The notes under the pieces were generated by a model. It ran no database searches. It was not told the DNA's origin and was given only the letters and a program-made list of their open reading frames with translations. Shown piece by piece: positions 45,627 through 53,963 of a DNA stretch of 64,000 nucleotides. The DNA is taken from contig CAWDLZ010000010.1 in assembly GCA_963803265.1 (NCBI GenBank), forward strand, positions 62,001-126,000. The letters are read 5' to 3'. Source of the stretch: CAIKMD01 sp963803265. GTDB lineage: Bacteria; Pseudomonadota; Alphaproteobacteria; ATCC43930; CGMCC-115725. Each line of letters begins with the position of its first letter. The first letter of the stretch is position 1. The position numbers and the translations under genes were made by a program.

Positions 45627-46730
45627 CTATTGCGGTCTTAGCTGCTTGATTTCGGCCATCCATTTCTCTTCCCGCGCCTCGGCCTCCGGACGCTGGGCGT
45701 CGATATAGTCGGCGCCGGGAATTAGCGCGAAATCCGGATCGAGCGGCGCCACGTCGCGGCGCCGGGAATCATATTGCACCGCCGCCGACATCAGGGCCGC
45801 GATACGCTTCGACATGATCCAATTGACGAAGAGCCGCGCGGCATTTGGGTGCGGGCGCTTGTTGAAGACGCCGAGCGCGGCACCGTCGGTCCCGTGCCAG
45901 GCGGTTTGCGGCGTATTGCCGAAGGGCCGGACGTCGATCTTCAAGCCCGCCTCGGTGTAGGCGGCGAGATTGGATTGCGGCCTTCCGGCGATGGCGATCA
46001 CGGCCTTGCCGCGCACGATCGCTTGGGCCGCGTCGTTCATGTTGCTGATGAAGACTGGATCCTGATCGACGATGAGCTTGCGCAAGCCGTCGGCGCCCAG
46101 GACTCGATCGAAGAGCAAAAGATAAGTTGCGCCCGGCCCAGGGACCCGCGGATCGAACCATACGATCTTGCCCTTGTAGTCGGGATCCAGAAGCAGTCCG
46201 AGGCCACGCGCCTTCACCGTTTCCGGGGCGATCGCACCGGCATTGTAGTAGGGCGTCTCCAATTCGTTGAGCAAGCCGATCTCGAATGTCTTGTCGTCAT
46301 CGTAGAAGGCATCGTCCCAGCCACCCCAGACATCGGGGTCCTTGACCTCGGGGAAAATCAGCTCCGGCAGCAGGGGGTCGAGCAGTCCGGCTCGGATGGC
46401 TTCGTAATTCGGGCCGGCATGCCAAACGTCCCACAAATATTTTCCCGCCATTCGTTCGGTGACCACGGCCGGCACGAAGCCGGAACCGCTGACGATCGAT
46501 AGGGACAGCTCGATCTCCGGATAATCCTCTTTCCATTGCTTCAGGAGGAAGTCGCGGCGCGCCGGGCTCGGCGATAGGTTCACGACGACTTGGCCCTCCG
46601 CTTTGGCGGCGGCGACGGTCTTGGCCCATTCGGCTTGCCATTCATCTTGCGCCGCGGCGGCGCCCGCCATCGTCACGAGCAGGGCGGCGCCGAAGGCCAC
46701 GCGCCCAAACCGGGTGAATGGAACGACCAT
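45627..46730 (-). CDS. Extracellular solute-binding protein, Fe(III)-type ABC family, paralogue 2
   Basis: Intact 367-residue periplasmic binding protein. The signal peptide ends AGAAAAQ-DEW, then WQAEWAKTVAAAKAEGQVVV. Conserved blocks shared with paralogues 1 and 3 are GRYLWDV/GKYLWDV, the region IRAGLLDPLLPELIFPEV, WGGWDDAFYDD, GNTPQTAWHGTDG, and the end MAEIKQLRPQ. It starts 3 bases after the permease stop and precedes gentisate dioxygenase by 12 bases. It is most likely a ligand-specific binding component for the ABC importer encoded just upstream. Confidence 0.9.
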   Translation of the reverse strand: MVVPFTRFGRVAFGAALLVTMAGAAAAQDEWQAEWAKTVAAAKAEGQVVVNLSPSPARRDFLLKQWKEDYPEIELSLSIVSGSGFVPAVVTERMAGKYLWDVWHAGPNYEAIRAGLLDPLLPELIFPEVKDPDVWGGWDDAFYDDDKTFEIGLLNELETPYYNAGAIAPETVKARGLGLLLDPDYKGKIVWFDPRVPGPGATYLLLFDRVLGADGLRKLIVDQDPVFISNMNDAAQAIVRGKAVIAIAGRPQSNLAAYTEAGLKIDVRPFGNTPQTAWHGTDGAALGVFNKRPHPNAARLFVNWIMSKRIAALMSAAVQYDSRRRDVAPLDPDFALIPGADYIDAQRPEAEAREEKWMAEIKQLRPQ

Positions 46731-46733
46731 GGC

Positions 46734-48476
46734 CTATCCCTCCCGCGCCTGAATGCCGAAACGCAGGCTCACGAGACGCACGACGATCGCCGCGGCGAGG
46801 CTGATGAGTACGATCACCGTGCCGACCACCGCCGCCGGCCCAAGGCTGCCGTCGGACAAAAATTCCAGCTGCAACACCGAGAGCACGCGGTTGGCACCGG
46901 TGCTCAACAGCATGATGCTCGATACGTTGCGGATCGTGCTCGCGAACACCATGATGCCGACCACGGCCAGCGTCGGCGAGCCGATCGGCAGGATGATGCG
47001 GCGAAAGGTGCTGATCCATCCGCCGCCGACGATGCGACCCGCTTCCTCGATCTCGGTTCCCATCTGCAGCATGTTCACCTTGATCACCTGCACGCCGAGC
47101 GGCATGGCCGCCAGGAAACTCACCAGAATGAGCGCGCCGACGGTACCGTAGAGCAGGGCAAAGAGCGGCACCTGCAGCGCCATATTGAGGTAGCCGAAAC
47201 TGAGCACGATGCCCGGGACCGTGTAGGGCAGCCATGTGATCATGTCGAGCGGCCCGCGCAGCCGGCTCTTGGCGCGAACCGCGCAATAGGCGACGAGCGC
47301 ATAGACAACGATCGCGAGCACGCTGGTGCCGACGCCGAGATAGAGCATGTTGCGCAGGCTGCTGGTGAAGGTGCTGTCGGCGAGTGCCGTCACCCAATGC
47401 TCGATGGTCCAGACCTGCTTGAGGTTGAAAAACCCGAACAGCTTCATGAAGCTGCCGGCGACGAGCAGGAGGAAGGGCAGAAGGCTCATGAAAGCGACGC
47501 CCCCCGCCATTAAAAGGAAGGCCGGCCAGCGCCAGCGCCGCAGTCGGATGCGGGCGGTCGAGGCGCGACCCGTGACGACGGCGTAGGAGCGCCGGGTTGA
47601 CGCCCAACGCTGCAACACGATCAGGGGAAGCACCATCGCCAGCACCGAGGTGCCGAGCGTGCCGGCGGCGCGGAATTCCGGCGGGCTATTGGCCATGAGC
47701 AGATAGAGCTTGGTGCTGTAGACCTGGAACTTGATCGGGGTGCCGAGGATCAGCTCGATCTCGAAGGTCTCGAGGCCGCGGATGATCGACATCAGCAGCA
47801 CGACGAGGATCGCGGGCGTCATGATCGGCAGAACGATGCGCAGCAGCGTCCGCCAGCGATTCGCGCCGCACAGATACGAGGCCTCCTCGATCGAAGCGTC
47901 GAGATTGCGGAAGGCGGGGGTGAGCAGCATCACCTTGACCGAGATGCCATAGGTGGTCAGATGCACGAACACGATGCCCCAGAAGGAATAGAGATTGAAT
48001 ACCGCGCCCTTCGCGATTCCCAGGCTCATCAGGCCTTGATTGACGAGGCCGAAATCGGGATCGAACAGCAGCAGCCAGCCAGTCATCACGCCCATCGAGG
48101 GCAGGAAGAACATGATCCAATAGCAGAACTCGATCGTGCGGCTGAACGGCACGTCGGTCCGCGCGAGGAACCAGGAAACCACGATGGCGATCGGCATCGA
48201 GATTGCCTGCACCGCGACGACGACTTCGATCGTGTTGATGACCGATTGCAGCATTCCGGGTTCCGCGTAGGCGCGGTACCAGGGGATGGTTCCGAACACC
48301 GCCGCCATGCTGTTCGGCAGGAAGGTCAGGTAGACGACGCTGCCGATCGGATAAAGCACGAGGAACGCAACGGCGGCAAAGACGATGCCGGTCGCGATCT
48401 CGGCCCGGTCCATTCGCAACCGACGCAGGAGCCAGGCGAGGCCCGAGGCCCGCGCTTCGCCGAGCGACAGGGTCAT
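46734..48476 (-). CDS. ABC transporter permease with two fused BPD domains (FbpB-like)
   Basis: 580-residue inner-membrane protein with about twelve spans and two binding-protein-dependent permease domains in one chain, the architecture of FbpB/AfuB iron(III) permeases. The first EAA loop is EASYLCGANRWRTLLRIVLP and the second is EAGRIVGGGWISTFRRIILP. Being internally duplicated, it needs no second permease. ATG 48476 (GAGGAGCGGCCG upstream) overlaps the ATPase stop by ATGA. It works with the ATPase at 48473 and, by position, with the three paralogous binding proteins around it. Confidence 0.93.
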   Translation of the reverse strand: MTLSLGEARASGLAWLLRRLRMDRAEIATGIVFAAVAFLVLYPIGSVVYLTFLPNSMAAVFGTIPWYRAYAEPGMLQSVINTIEVVVAVQAISMPIAIVVSWFLARTDVPFSRTIEFCYWIMFFLPSMGVMTGWLLLFDPDFGLVNQGLMSLGIAKGAVFNLYSFWGIVFVHLTTYGISVKVMLLTPAFRNLDASIEEASYLCGANRWRTLLRIVLPIMTPAILVVLLMSIIRGLETFEIELILGTPIKFQVYSTKLYLLMANSPPEFRAAGTLGTSVLAMVLPLIVLQRWASTRRSYAVVTGRASTARIRLRRWRWPAFLLMAGGVAFMSLLPFLLLVAGSFMKLFGFFNLKQVWTIEHWVTALADSTFTSSLRNMLYLGVGTSVLAIVVYALVAYCAVRAKSRLRGPLDMITWLPYTVPGIVLSFGYLNMALQVPLFALLYGTVGALILVSFLAAMPLGVQVIKVNMLQMGTEIEEAGRIVGGGWISTFRRIILPIGSPTLAVVGIMVFASTIRNVSSIMLLSTGANRVLSVLQLEFLSDGSLGPAAVVGTVIVLISLAAAIVVRLVSLRFGIQAREG

Positions 48477-49582
48477 CGGCCGCTCCTCTCGATGGGCCAG
48501 AGCGAGAGCGCTTCGGACGGCAGGTGAAGGCTTACCCGACCGCCCTCGCGCCACGGCCGGTCCGCCGGCAAATCGAGCAGCACGCTGTCGGCGCCGATAC
48601 GCATCCGCGCCTCGAAGTTTTCGCCGGTAAAGAGCAGCTCCTCGATCGATGCGCTCACGGTGTTGGGCCGGCCCTCCTCGCCGTTGACGAGAAGGCCAAT
48701 GAATTCCGGCCGGATCGACAACTCGGCCGCGTCGCCCGCTTTGAGGCTCGCGGGCAAATCCGCCCCGAGCGCGAGCGCGCCGCCATCCTCGCCGAGGAGA
48801 AACGCGGGCGCGCCGCCGCGCGCGGCGACGGTGCCGCGCAAATTCACCACCCGGCCGAGGAAGTCGCGGACGAAGCGCGTACGCGGCTGCTTGTAGACCT
48901 CGCGCGGCGCGCCGACCTGCTCGATTCGTCCGGCATTCATGATCGCGATGCGATCGGCCATCGAAAGCGCTTCGACCTGGTCATGCGTCACGAACAGGCC
49001 GGTCATCTCGACCTTGCGCCGCAGCATCTTCAGCTCCATTCGCATCTGGGTGCGCAGTTGCGCGTCGAGATTGCTGAAGGGCTCGTCGAACAGCATCAGC
49101 GCCGGCTGATAGACGAGCGCGCGCGCCAGCGCCACGCGCTGCTGCTGGCCGCCGCTCAATTGCGGAATGGTCTTGCCGATCGAGCCGGCGAGGTTCACGA
49201 GATCGAGAACGGCGGCGACCTTGAGCCCAATCTCCGCCTTCGCGACGCCGCGGAGCTGCAAGGGATAGGCGATGTTCTCGAACACCGTCATATGCGGCCA
49301 CAGCGCGTAGGATTGGAACACCATGCCGACATTGCGCTTCTCGGGAGGCAGCTCGATGGCGCGCGCGATCGAGACGAGAATGCGGTCGCCGAAACTGATC
49401 TCGCCTTCGCTCGGACGCTCGAGCCCCGCGACCATCCGGAGCGTCGTCGTCTTGCCGCAGCCGCTCGGCCCCAACAGCGCCATCAACTCGCCAGGGTGGA
49501 GATCGAGCTCGATCGCATCCACGGCGATGAACTTCCCAAAGCGCTTGGTTAGGCGGCGGATGGAAAGCGCAAGATTCATCAT
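48473..49582 (-). CDS. ABC transporter ATP-binding protein, FbpC/PotA-like
   Basis: 369-residue ATPase: nucleotide-binding domain (1-235) plus a C-terminal TOBE/OB-fold regulatory domain (about 270-365). Walker A GPSGCGKTT with K44, Q-loop FQSYALWPHMTV, signature LSGGQQQRVALARAL, Walker B LMLFDEPFSNLDAQLR and H-loop VTHDQVEALSMADRI. The ATG at 49582, or the next codon at 49579, is chosen; the longer reading frame overlaps the upstream gene. The TOBE domain places it in the sugar/iron/polyamine group. It overlaps the permease gene and starts 38 bases after paralogue 3. Confidence 0.93.
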   Translation of the reverse strand: MMNLALSIRRLTKRFGKFIAVDAIELDLHPGELMALLGPSGCGKTTTLRMVAGLERPSEGEISFGDRILVSIARAIELPPEKRNVGMVFQSYALWPHMTVFENIAYPLQLRGVAKAEIGLKVAAVLDLVNLAGSIGKTIPQLSGGQQQRVALARALVYQPALMLFDEPFSNLDAQLRTQMRMELKMLRRKVEMTGLFVTHDQVEALSMADRIAIMNAGRIEQVGAPREVYKQPRTRFVRDFLGRVVNLRGTVAARGGAPAFLLGEDGGALALGADLPASLKAGDAAELSIRPEFIGLLVNGEEGRPNTVSASIEELLFTGENFEARMRIGADSVLLDLPADRPWREGGRVSLHLPSEALSLWPIERSGR

Positions 49583-49620
49583 CGGCTTCGTGATCGTTTC
49601 CCCATTCGCTGGCGCGGCGC

Positions 49621-50733
49621 TTACTGCGGACGCAGCTGCTTGATTTCCGCCATCCATACGCGCTGGATCCTGTCGTTATCGGGCCGTTGCGCGTCGATAT
49701 AGGGCGCGCCTGGAATCGCCGCCGAGGCGGGATCGAGCCGCGGCACATCGAGGCGGCGCGAATCCTGCTGTTGCGCCTCGGAGATGCCGGCCTCGATGCG
49801 CTTCGTCATGAGCCAATTGATGAACACGCGGGCGGCATTGGGGTGCGGCGGGTGGTTGAATGCGCCGACGGTGGTGCCGTCCGTCCCGCGATAGGCCTTG
49901 TCGGGCGTATTGCCGAGCTGACGGATATCGAGCTTCATTCCGGCCTCGACATAGGGGCGCACGCTCTCGTTTACTTTGCCGGACAGTGCGATCACGGCCT
50001 TGCCGCGGATGACGGCGAGCGTCACATCGTTGATGTTCGATGAGAAGACCGGATCCTGATCGACGATGATCTTGCGCAGCGAATCCTCGCCGAGAACCCG
50101 GTAGATCAACGGCAGATATTGCGAGCCCGGCCCCTCGATGCGCGGATCGAACCACATGATCTTGCCCTTATAGGCCGGATCGAGCAGCAGCTTGAGGCCC
50201 TGCGCGTCCGCCTTCTTGGGCGGGATCAGATCGGCATTGTAGAACGGCCCGACGACGTCGCTCTGGAGCCCGAGGATGTATTGCTTCTCGTCATCGTAAA
50301 ACGCATCCTGCCAGCCGCCCCAAACCCGCTCGTCCTTGACCTCGGGCAGGATCAGCTCCGGCAAGAGCGGATCGAGAAGTCCGGCCTTGATCGCGGAAAA
50401 GCCGGAGGTCGGACCGCTCTCGAATACATCCCAGAGGTAGCGGCCCGCCGCGCGCTCGGTTACGATGCTTGGAACAAAGCTGCTGCCGCTGACGATCGAG
50501 AGCGACAATTCGATGTCGGGGAAATCGGCCTTCCATTGCTTCAAGAGGTAGTCTCGTCGCGCGGGCGAGGGCGACATGCAAACGACGACCGTGCCCTCCT
50601 GGTTCGCTGCGGCGACGGTTCGGCTCCATGCGGCTTGCCAGTCTACGGCGCCGGCGGCCCCGGCGACGGTCCCGGTCAGCACGCCCAGCGATAAGGCGAC
50701 AATGGCGATGCGCCTCCCCGACTGATTTTTCAT
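49621..50733 (-). CDS. Extracellular solute-binding protein, Fe(III)-type ABC family, paralogue 3
   Basis: Intact 370-residue periplasmic protein and first gene of the minus-strand transporter run. The signal ends AGAAGA-VDW, then WQAAWSRTVAAANQEGTVVV. It shares LLKQWKADFPDIELS, AGRYLWDVFESGP, KAGLLDPLLPELILPEV and the C-terminal MAEIKQLRPQ with the paralogues at 43488 and 45627. The promoter for the whole run is probably in 50734-50797, which it shares with the divergent gene at 50798. The position next to the ATPase makes it the primary binding protein of the importer. Confidence 0.9.
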   Translation of the reverse strand: MKNQSGRRIAIVALSLGVLTGTVAGAAGAVDWQAAWSRTVAAANQEGTVVVCMSPSPARRDYLLKQWKADFPDIELSLSIVSGSSFVPSIVTERAAGRYLWDVFESGPTSGFSAIKAGLLDPLLPELILPEVKDERVWGGWQDAFYDDEKQYILGLQSDVVGPFYNADLIPPKKADAQGLKLLLDPAYKGKIMWFDPRIEGPGSQYLPLIYRVLGEDSLRKIIVDQDPVFSSNINDVTLAVIRGKAVIALSGKVNESVRPYVEAGMKLDIRQLGNTPDKAYRGTDGTTVGAFNHPPHPNAARVFINWLMTKRIEAGISEAQQQDSRRLDVPRLDPASAAIPGAPYIDAQRPDNDRIQRVWMAEIKQLRPQ

Positions 50734-50797
50734 TGGCCGCCGCCCCTTTCGCTCTGAGGATAGGCTACACTATTGCCGTAACGGAGGAAATTCCGCC

Positions 50798-51775
50798 ATG
50801 GCGAATCTACCGATCAGCTTTGCCTGCGGGCTCTATGACCGGATGCTGGCGCTTTATACCGGCGAGGTGAAGCCGGAAGGCATCGACCTGCGCTTCATTG
50901 TCGAGGAATCGCCGCGCGACATCTTCGACAAGATGACCGGCGATCTCGCCTTCGATGCATGCGAGATGTCGAGCTCGGAGTTCGTTACCCGCCTGGCCGC
51001 GGGGCAATGTCCCTTCGTCGCCATTCCGGTGTTCCCGTCGCGCATCTTCCGCCACGGCTATATCGTCATCAACCGCAACGCCGGAATCAAGCACCCGAAG
51101 GATCTGGAGGGCAAGCTCGTCGGCGTGCCGATCTACACGGTCAGCGCGGCCGTCTACATTCGCGGCATGCTCCAACACGATCACGGGGTCGATCTTGCGA
51201 AGATCCGCTGGGTCCAGGGCGATATGGAGACGCCGAGGAGCGTTCATGGCAATCCGCATGTCATGCCGCTTCTGAAGCCGGTCGCGATCGAACATAATGC
51301 CAGCGGCAAATCGCTCAACCGGCTGCTGGAAGAGAACGAGATCAACGCGATCATGGCCGCGTTCCTGCCTTCCTCCTTCGGCCGCAATCCCGATGTCGTG
51401 CGGCTCTTTCCCGATTACCGCGAAGTCGAGGTCAACTATTACAAGCGGACCGGCATTTTCCCGATCATGCATCTGGTCGCGATCCGCCGCGATCTCTACG
51501 AACGGCACCCCTTCATCGCGGCGAGCCTCTACCGGGCGTTCTGCCGATCGCGGGAACTCGCCCTCCAACGCTTGCTCGGCCGGGGCGCCACGGTCGCGAT
51601 GCTGCCTTGGCTGAAATCGGACACCGAGCGGATGGTCGAGTTGTTCGGCGGCAATCTCTGGCCCTATGGCATCGAGGCGAACCGCAAGACGCTGTCGGCC
51701 TTTGTAACCTATCTGGCGGAGCAGGCGATGATCGCGGCGCCGATGCCGATCGAAGACCTCTTTGTCCCGGTGTGA
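50798..51775 (+). CDS. 4,5-dihydroxyphthalate decarboxylase-like protein
   Basis: 325-residue protein of the family that includes 4,5-dihydroxyphthalate decarboxylase (phthalate degradation), which shares its fold with NMT1-type binding proteins. Recognisable stretches: ISFACGLYDRMLALYTGEVKPEGI at the start (quoted in part), SSSEFVTRLAAGQCPFVAIPVF, FRHGYIVINRNAGI and LVGVPIYTVSAAVYIRGML. There is no signal peptide, so it is cytoplasmic, which favours an enzyme over a binding protein. ATG 50798 has CGGAGGAAATT upstream. It is divergent from the transporter run and 27 bases before a class II aldolase. The assignment to this family is firm; the substrate is inferred. Confidence 0.8.
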   Translation: MANLPISFACGLYDRMLALYTGEVKPEGIDLRFIVEESPRDIFDKMTGDLAFDACEMSSSEFVTRLAAGQCPFVAIPVFPSRIFRHGYIVINRNAGIKHPKDLEGKLVGVPIYTVSAAVYIRGMLQHDHGVDLAKIRWVQGDMETPRSVHGNPHVMPLLKPVAIEHNASGKSLNRLLEENEINAIMAAFLPSSFGRNPDVVRLFPDYREVEVNYYKRTGIFPIMHLVAIRRDLYERHPFIAASLYRAFCRSRELALQRLLGRGATVAMLPWLKSDTERMVELFGGNLWPYGIEANRKTLSAFVTYLAEQAMIAAPMPIEDLFVPV

Positions 51776-51802
51776 CGAGAAAGCAGCAGAAGAGGAAGCA
51801 TC

Positions 51803-52517
51803 ATGGCTGACTTGAATACCTTGCTTAAGGATTTGGTGGTCGCGAACCGGATTCTCGCCCATCAAGCGGTGGTTGAACGCTTACGGTCACGTCAGCGTCC
51901 GCCATCCCGACCGTCCCGAGCGCTTCTTTCTCGCCGCGTCGCGCAGCCCCGAACTGGTCACGCTTGAGGACATCATCGAATTCGATCTCGACTGCCGGCC
52001 GATCGATCAACGCGGCCGAGCGATCTATATCGAGCGCCCGATCCATGGCGGCATCTATCAGGCGCGGGCGGATGTCCACTCGGTCATCCACAATCATTCC
52101 CATGCTGTCATCCCGTTCAGCGTCGCCAAGAAGGTGAAACTGCATCCGGTCTTTCACACGGCGGCGCCGATGGGCGCGGAAATTCCGATCTGGGACATTC
52201 GCGACAAATTCGGCGATACCAACATGCTCGTGAACACGATGGATCAGGGCCATGATCTGGCGAAGGCGATGGGGCAAGGCAGCGTCGCGCTGATGCGCGG
52301 CCATGGCTGCGCCGTTGCCGGCACCTCGGTCTACGACGCGGTGCACACCGCCGTGTTCCTGCAGGACAACGCCAAGCTCCAAGCCGAGGCGATGCGATTG
52401 GGCGAGATCACCTATCTGAGCGAAGGCGAGATCGCCAAAATGACGACGCACCGGCAGCACCGAAACTCGCGCGCCTGGGAATATTGGGCGCGCCGTTCCG
52501 GCGCCGATCGGATTTAG
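51803..52517 (+). CDS. Class II aldolase/adducin family protein (frameshifted)
   Basis: Metal-dependent aldolase or decarboxylase of the fuculose-phosphate-aldolase fold; relatives decarboxylate 3,4-dihydroxyphthalate or open sugar phosphates. ATG 51803 (GAGGAAGCATC upstream) reads MADLNTLLKDLVVANRILAH and QAVV. The expected continuation NAYGHVSVRHPDRP is one frame over. Removing one T at about 51873 restores AVVNAYGHVS and a protein of about 237 residues. The metal site is VIHNHSHAVIPF with the later MRGHGCAVAG. It follows the dihydroxyphthalate-decarboxylase-like gene and probably shares its transcript. Confidence 0.85.
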
Positions 52518-52579
52518 GCGGCCATCGCGGCGAGGTTTTCGTAAGGGTAGAGCAAGATTTCGCCTATAATGTCGGCGCC

Positions 52580-52918
52580 ATGAGCGAACGCCTGCGCATC
52601 GCGGCTTTCCTGGCCTGCCTGCCGCTTTTCGGGCTGGGCGGCGCCGCGATCGTCGCCGCCGCGCAATCGCCGACCGTGAGCCAGTTCAACCGCCAGTTCT
52701 CGCCCGCCGAGCTTCACGTCGCGCGCGGCACCACGGTGCATATCGTCAACGACGACAACGTCACACACCATGTTTACGTCGATCAGCCGGACATGGAATT
52801 CGATTCGGGCGAGCAGCCGATCGGCCACACCGTCAACCTGACCTTCGACAAATCCGGGACCTTCAACGTCTTGTGCGCGATCCACCCGACGATGCGGCTG
52901 GTCGTGACCGTGGAGTGA
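52580..52918 (+). CDS. Cupredoxin (amicyanin/pseudoazurin-like), periplasmic
   Basis: 112-residue exported blue-copper protein. Signal or anchor helix at 7-28, ending VAAAQS. Type I copper ligands are visible: H64 in NVTHHVYV, and the C-terminal loop C99-x2-H102-x2-M105 in NVLCAIHPTMRL, the amicyanin/pseudoazurin pattern. It carries single electrons in the periplasm. It is convergent with a diheme peroxidase gene, with 3 bases between stops, making that enzyme a possible redox partner. ATG 52580 has no strong ribosome site; other in-frame starts upstream would spoil the signal. Confidence 0.87.
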   Translation: MSERLRIAAFLACLPLFGLGGAAIVAAAQSPTVSQFNRQFSPAELHVARGTTVHIVNDDNVTHHVYVDQPDMEFDSGEQPIGHTVNLTFDKSGTFNVLCAIHPTMRLVVTVE

Positions 52919-52921
52919 GGA

Positions 52922-53959
52922 TCAGCGCGGCAGGGCCGGCACCGCGAAGGGTACGGGCGGCGCGCTGAGCGTTTTCAAGAAGGCGATGAGGTCCGCCTTG
53001 TCGGCTTCCGAGAGGTGAAGCGGCGCGATCAGCTCGGACCGGCTCGGTCGCTCGATCCCGCCGCGATCATAGAGATCGATCACCGCTTCGAGCGTCGCAA
53101 CCGAGCCGTCATGCAGGTAAGGAGCGCGACGCGCGACATCGCGCAAGCTCGGCACCTTGAACGCGTGCTGGAGCTTCGGCGAGTTCGGGAAGATTCGGCC
53201 GCGGCCGATATCGTCGGCGCTGGCCTCGCCGATATCGTAGAACGCGCCCTCGGTGAAGTTCCAGCCGCTATGGCATTGCGAGCACTGCGCCGTGCCGGTG
53301 AAGAGATCGAAGCCGCGCTTCGCGGAGGCGTCGATCGCGCGCTCGTCGCCCGCGATCCAGCGGTCGAACGGCGTCGGCCCCGAGACGATCGTGCGCTCGA
53401 ACGTGGCCAGCGCCTGCTCGATATTGGGGCGCGAGATCGCGCCGTCGGAAAACGCCTTGGCGAAGGCGGCGCGATAACCGGGGATCGCGGCGAGCGCCTT
53501 CAGCAGATCGTCTTCCTTGCGATTCATGTTGGCAGGGCTGGTGATCGGCCCAAACGCCACGCTTTCGAGGGTGTGATACTTGCCATCCCATCCCAGCACC
53601 GGAATCCAGGCGATATTGAGGAGGGTTGGCGTGCGTACCGGCAGGGGCTGCTGGTCCTCGCCGATCGCCCGCGGCAGACCGTCGCCCCAGGAAAGCCCCG
53701 GGTTGTGGCAGCTGGCGCAAGACCGAGCGCCCGAGCCGGAGAGGATCGGATCGAAGAAGAGCTTGCGGCCGAGATCGGCCTTGGCCTCGGTGTAAGGATC
53801 GTCGTCCGGAAAGGGTATTGCGTGCGGCCGGCGGTACTGGTCCTTTTTGATTTCGCGGTCGGACGGGTTGGCGCCCGAGCCCAGAGCCAGCGACAACGTC
53901 AGCGTCAGCGTCAGCAGGCACGCGAGGGCGGCGGCGATTGCGAAGATGCCTCGGATCAT
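52922..53959 (-). CDS. Diheme cytochrome c peroxidase / MauG family protein
   Basis: 345-residue periplasmic diheme enzyme. N-terminal signal or anchor at 5-28. Two c-type heme sites are CASCH (C81, C84, H85) and CSQCH in AQCSQCHSGWNFTEG. Other motifs are DLGRKLFFDPILSGSG and RTPTLLNIAW. The C-terminal KVPSLRDVARRAPYLHDG carries the Met/Tyr region that separates classic peroxidases from MauG. Reaction is peroxide reduction or protein maturation, with a small electron donor such as the cupredoxin encoded in convergent orientation. It starts 4 bases after the sensor kinase stop. Confidence 0.92.
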   Translation of the reverse strand: MIRGIFAIAAALACLLTLTLTLSLALGSGANPSDREIKKDQYRRPHAIPFPDDDPYTEAKADLGRKLFFDPILSGSGARSCASCHNPGLSWGDGLPRAIGEDQQPLPVRTPTLLNIAWIPVLGWDGKYHTLESVAFGPITSPANMNRKEDDLLKALAAIPGYRAAFAKAFSDGAISRPNIEQALATFERTIVSGPTPFDRWIAGDERAIDASAKRGFDLFTGTAQCSQCHSGWNFTEGAFYDIGEASADDIGRGRIFPNSPKLQHAFKVPSLRDVARRAPYLHDGSVATLEAVIDLYDRGGIERPSRSELIAPLHLSEADKADLIAFLKTLSAPPVPFAVPALPR

Positions 53960-53963
53960 GGCC

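Noticed and set aside
42052..50733. Iron(III) uptake operon
   Set aside because: The permease and ATPase belong to the FbpABC family, but three paralogous receptors, a gentisate dioxygenase and an MFS carrier in the run make an organic ligand more likely; no iron-responsive site was seen.
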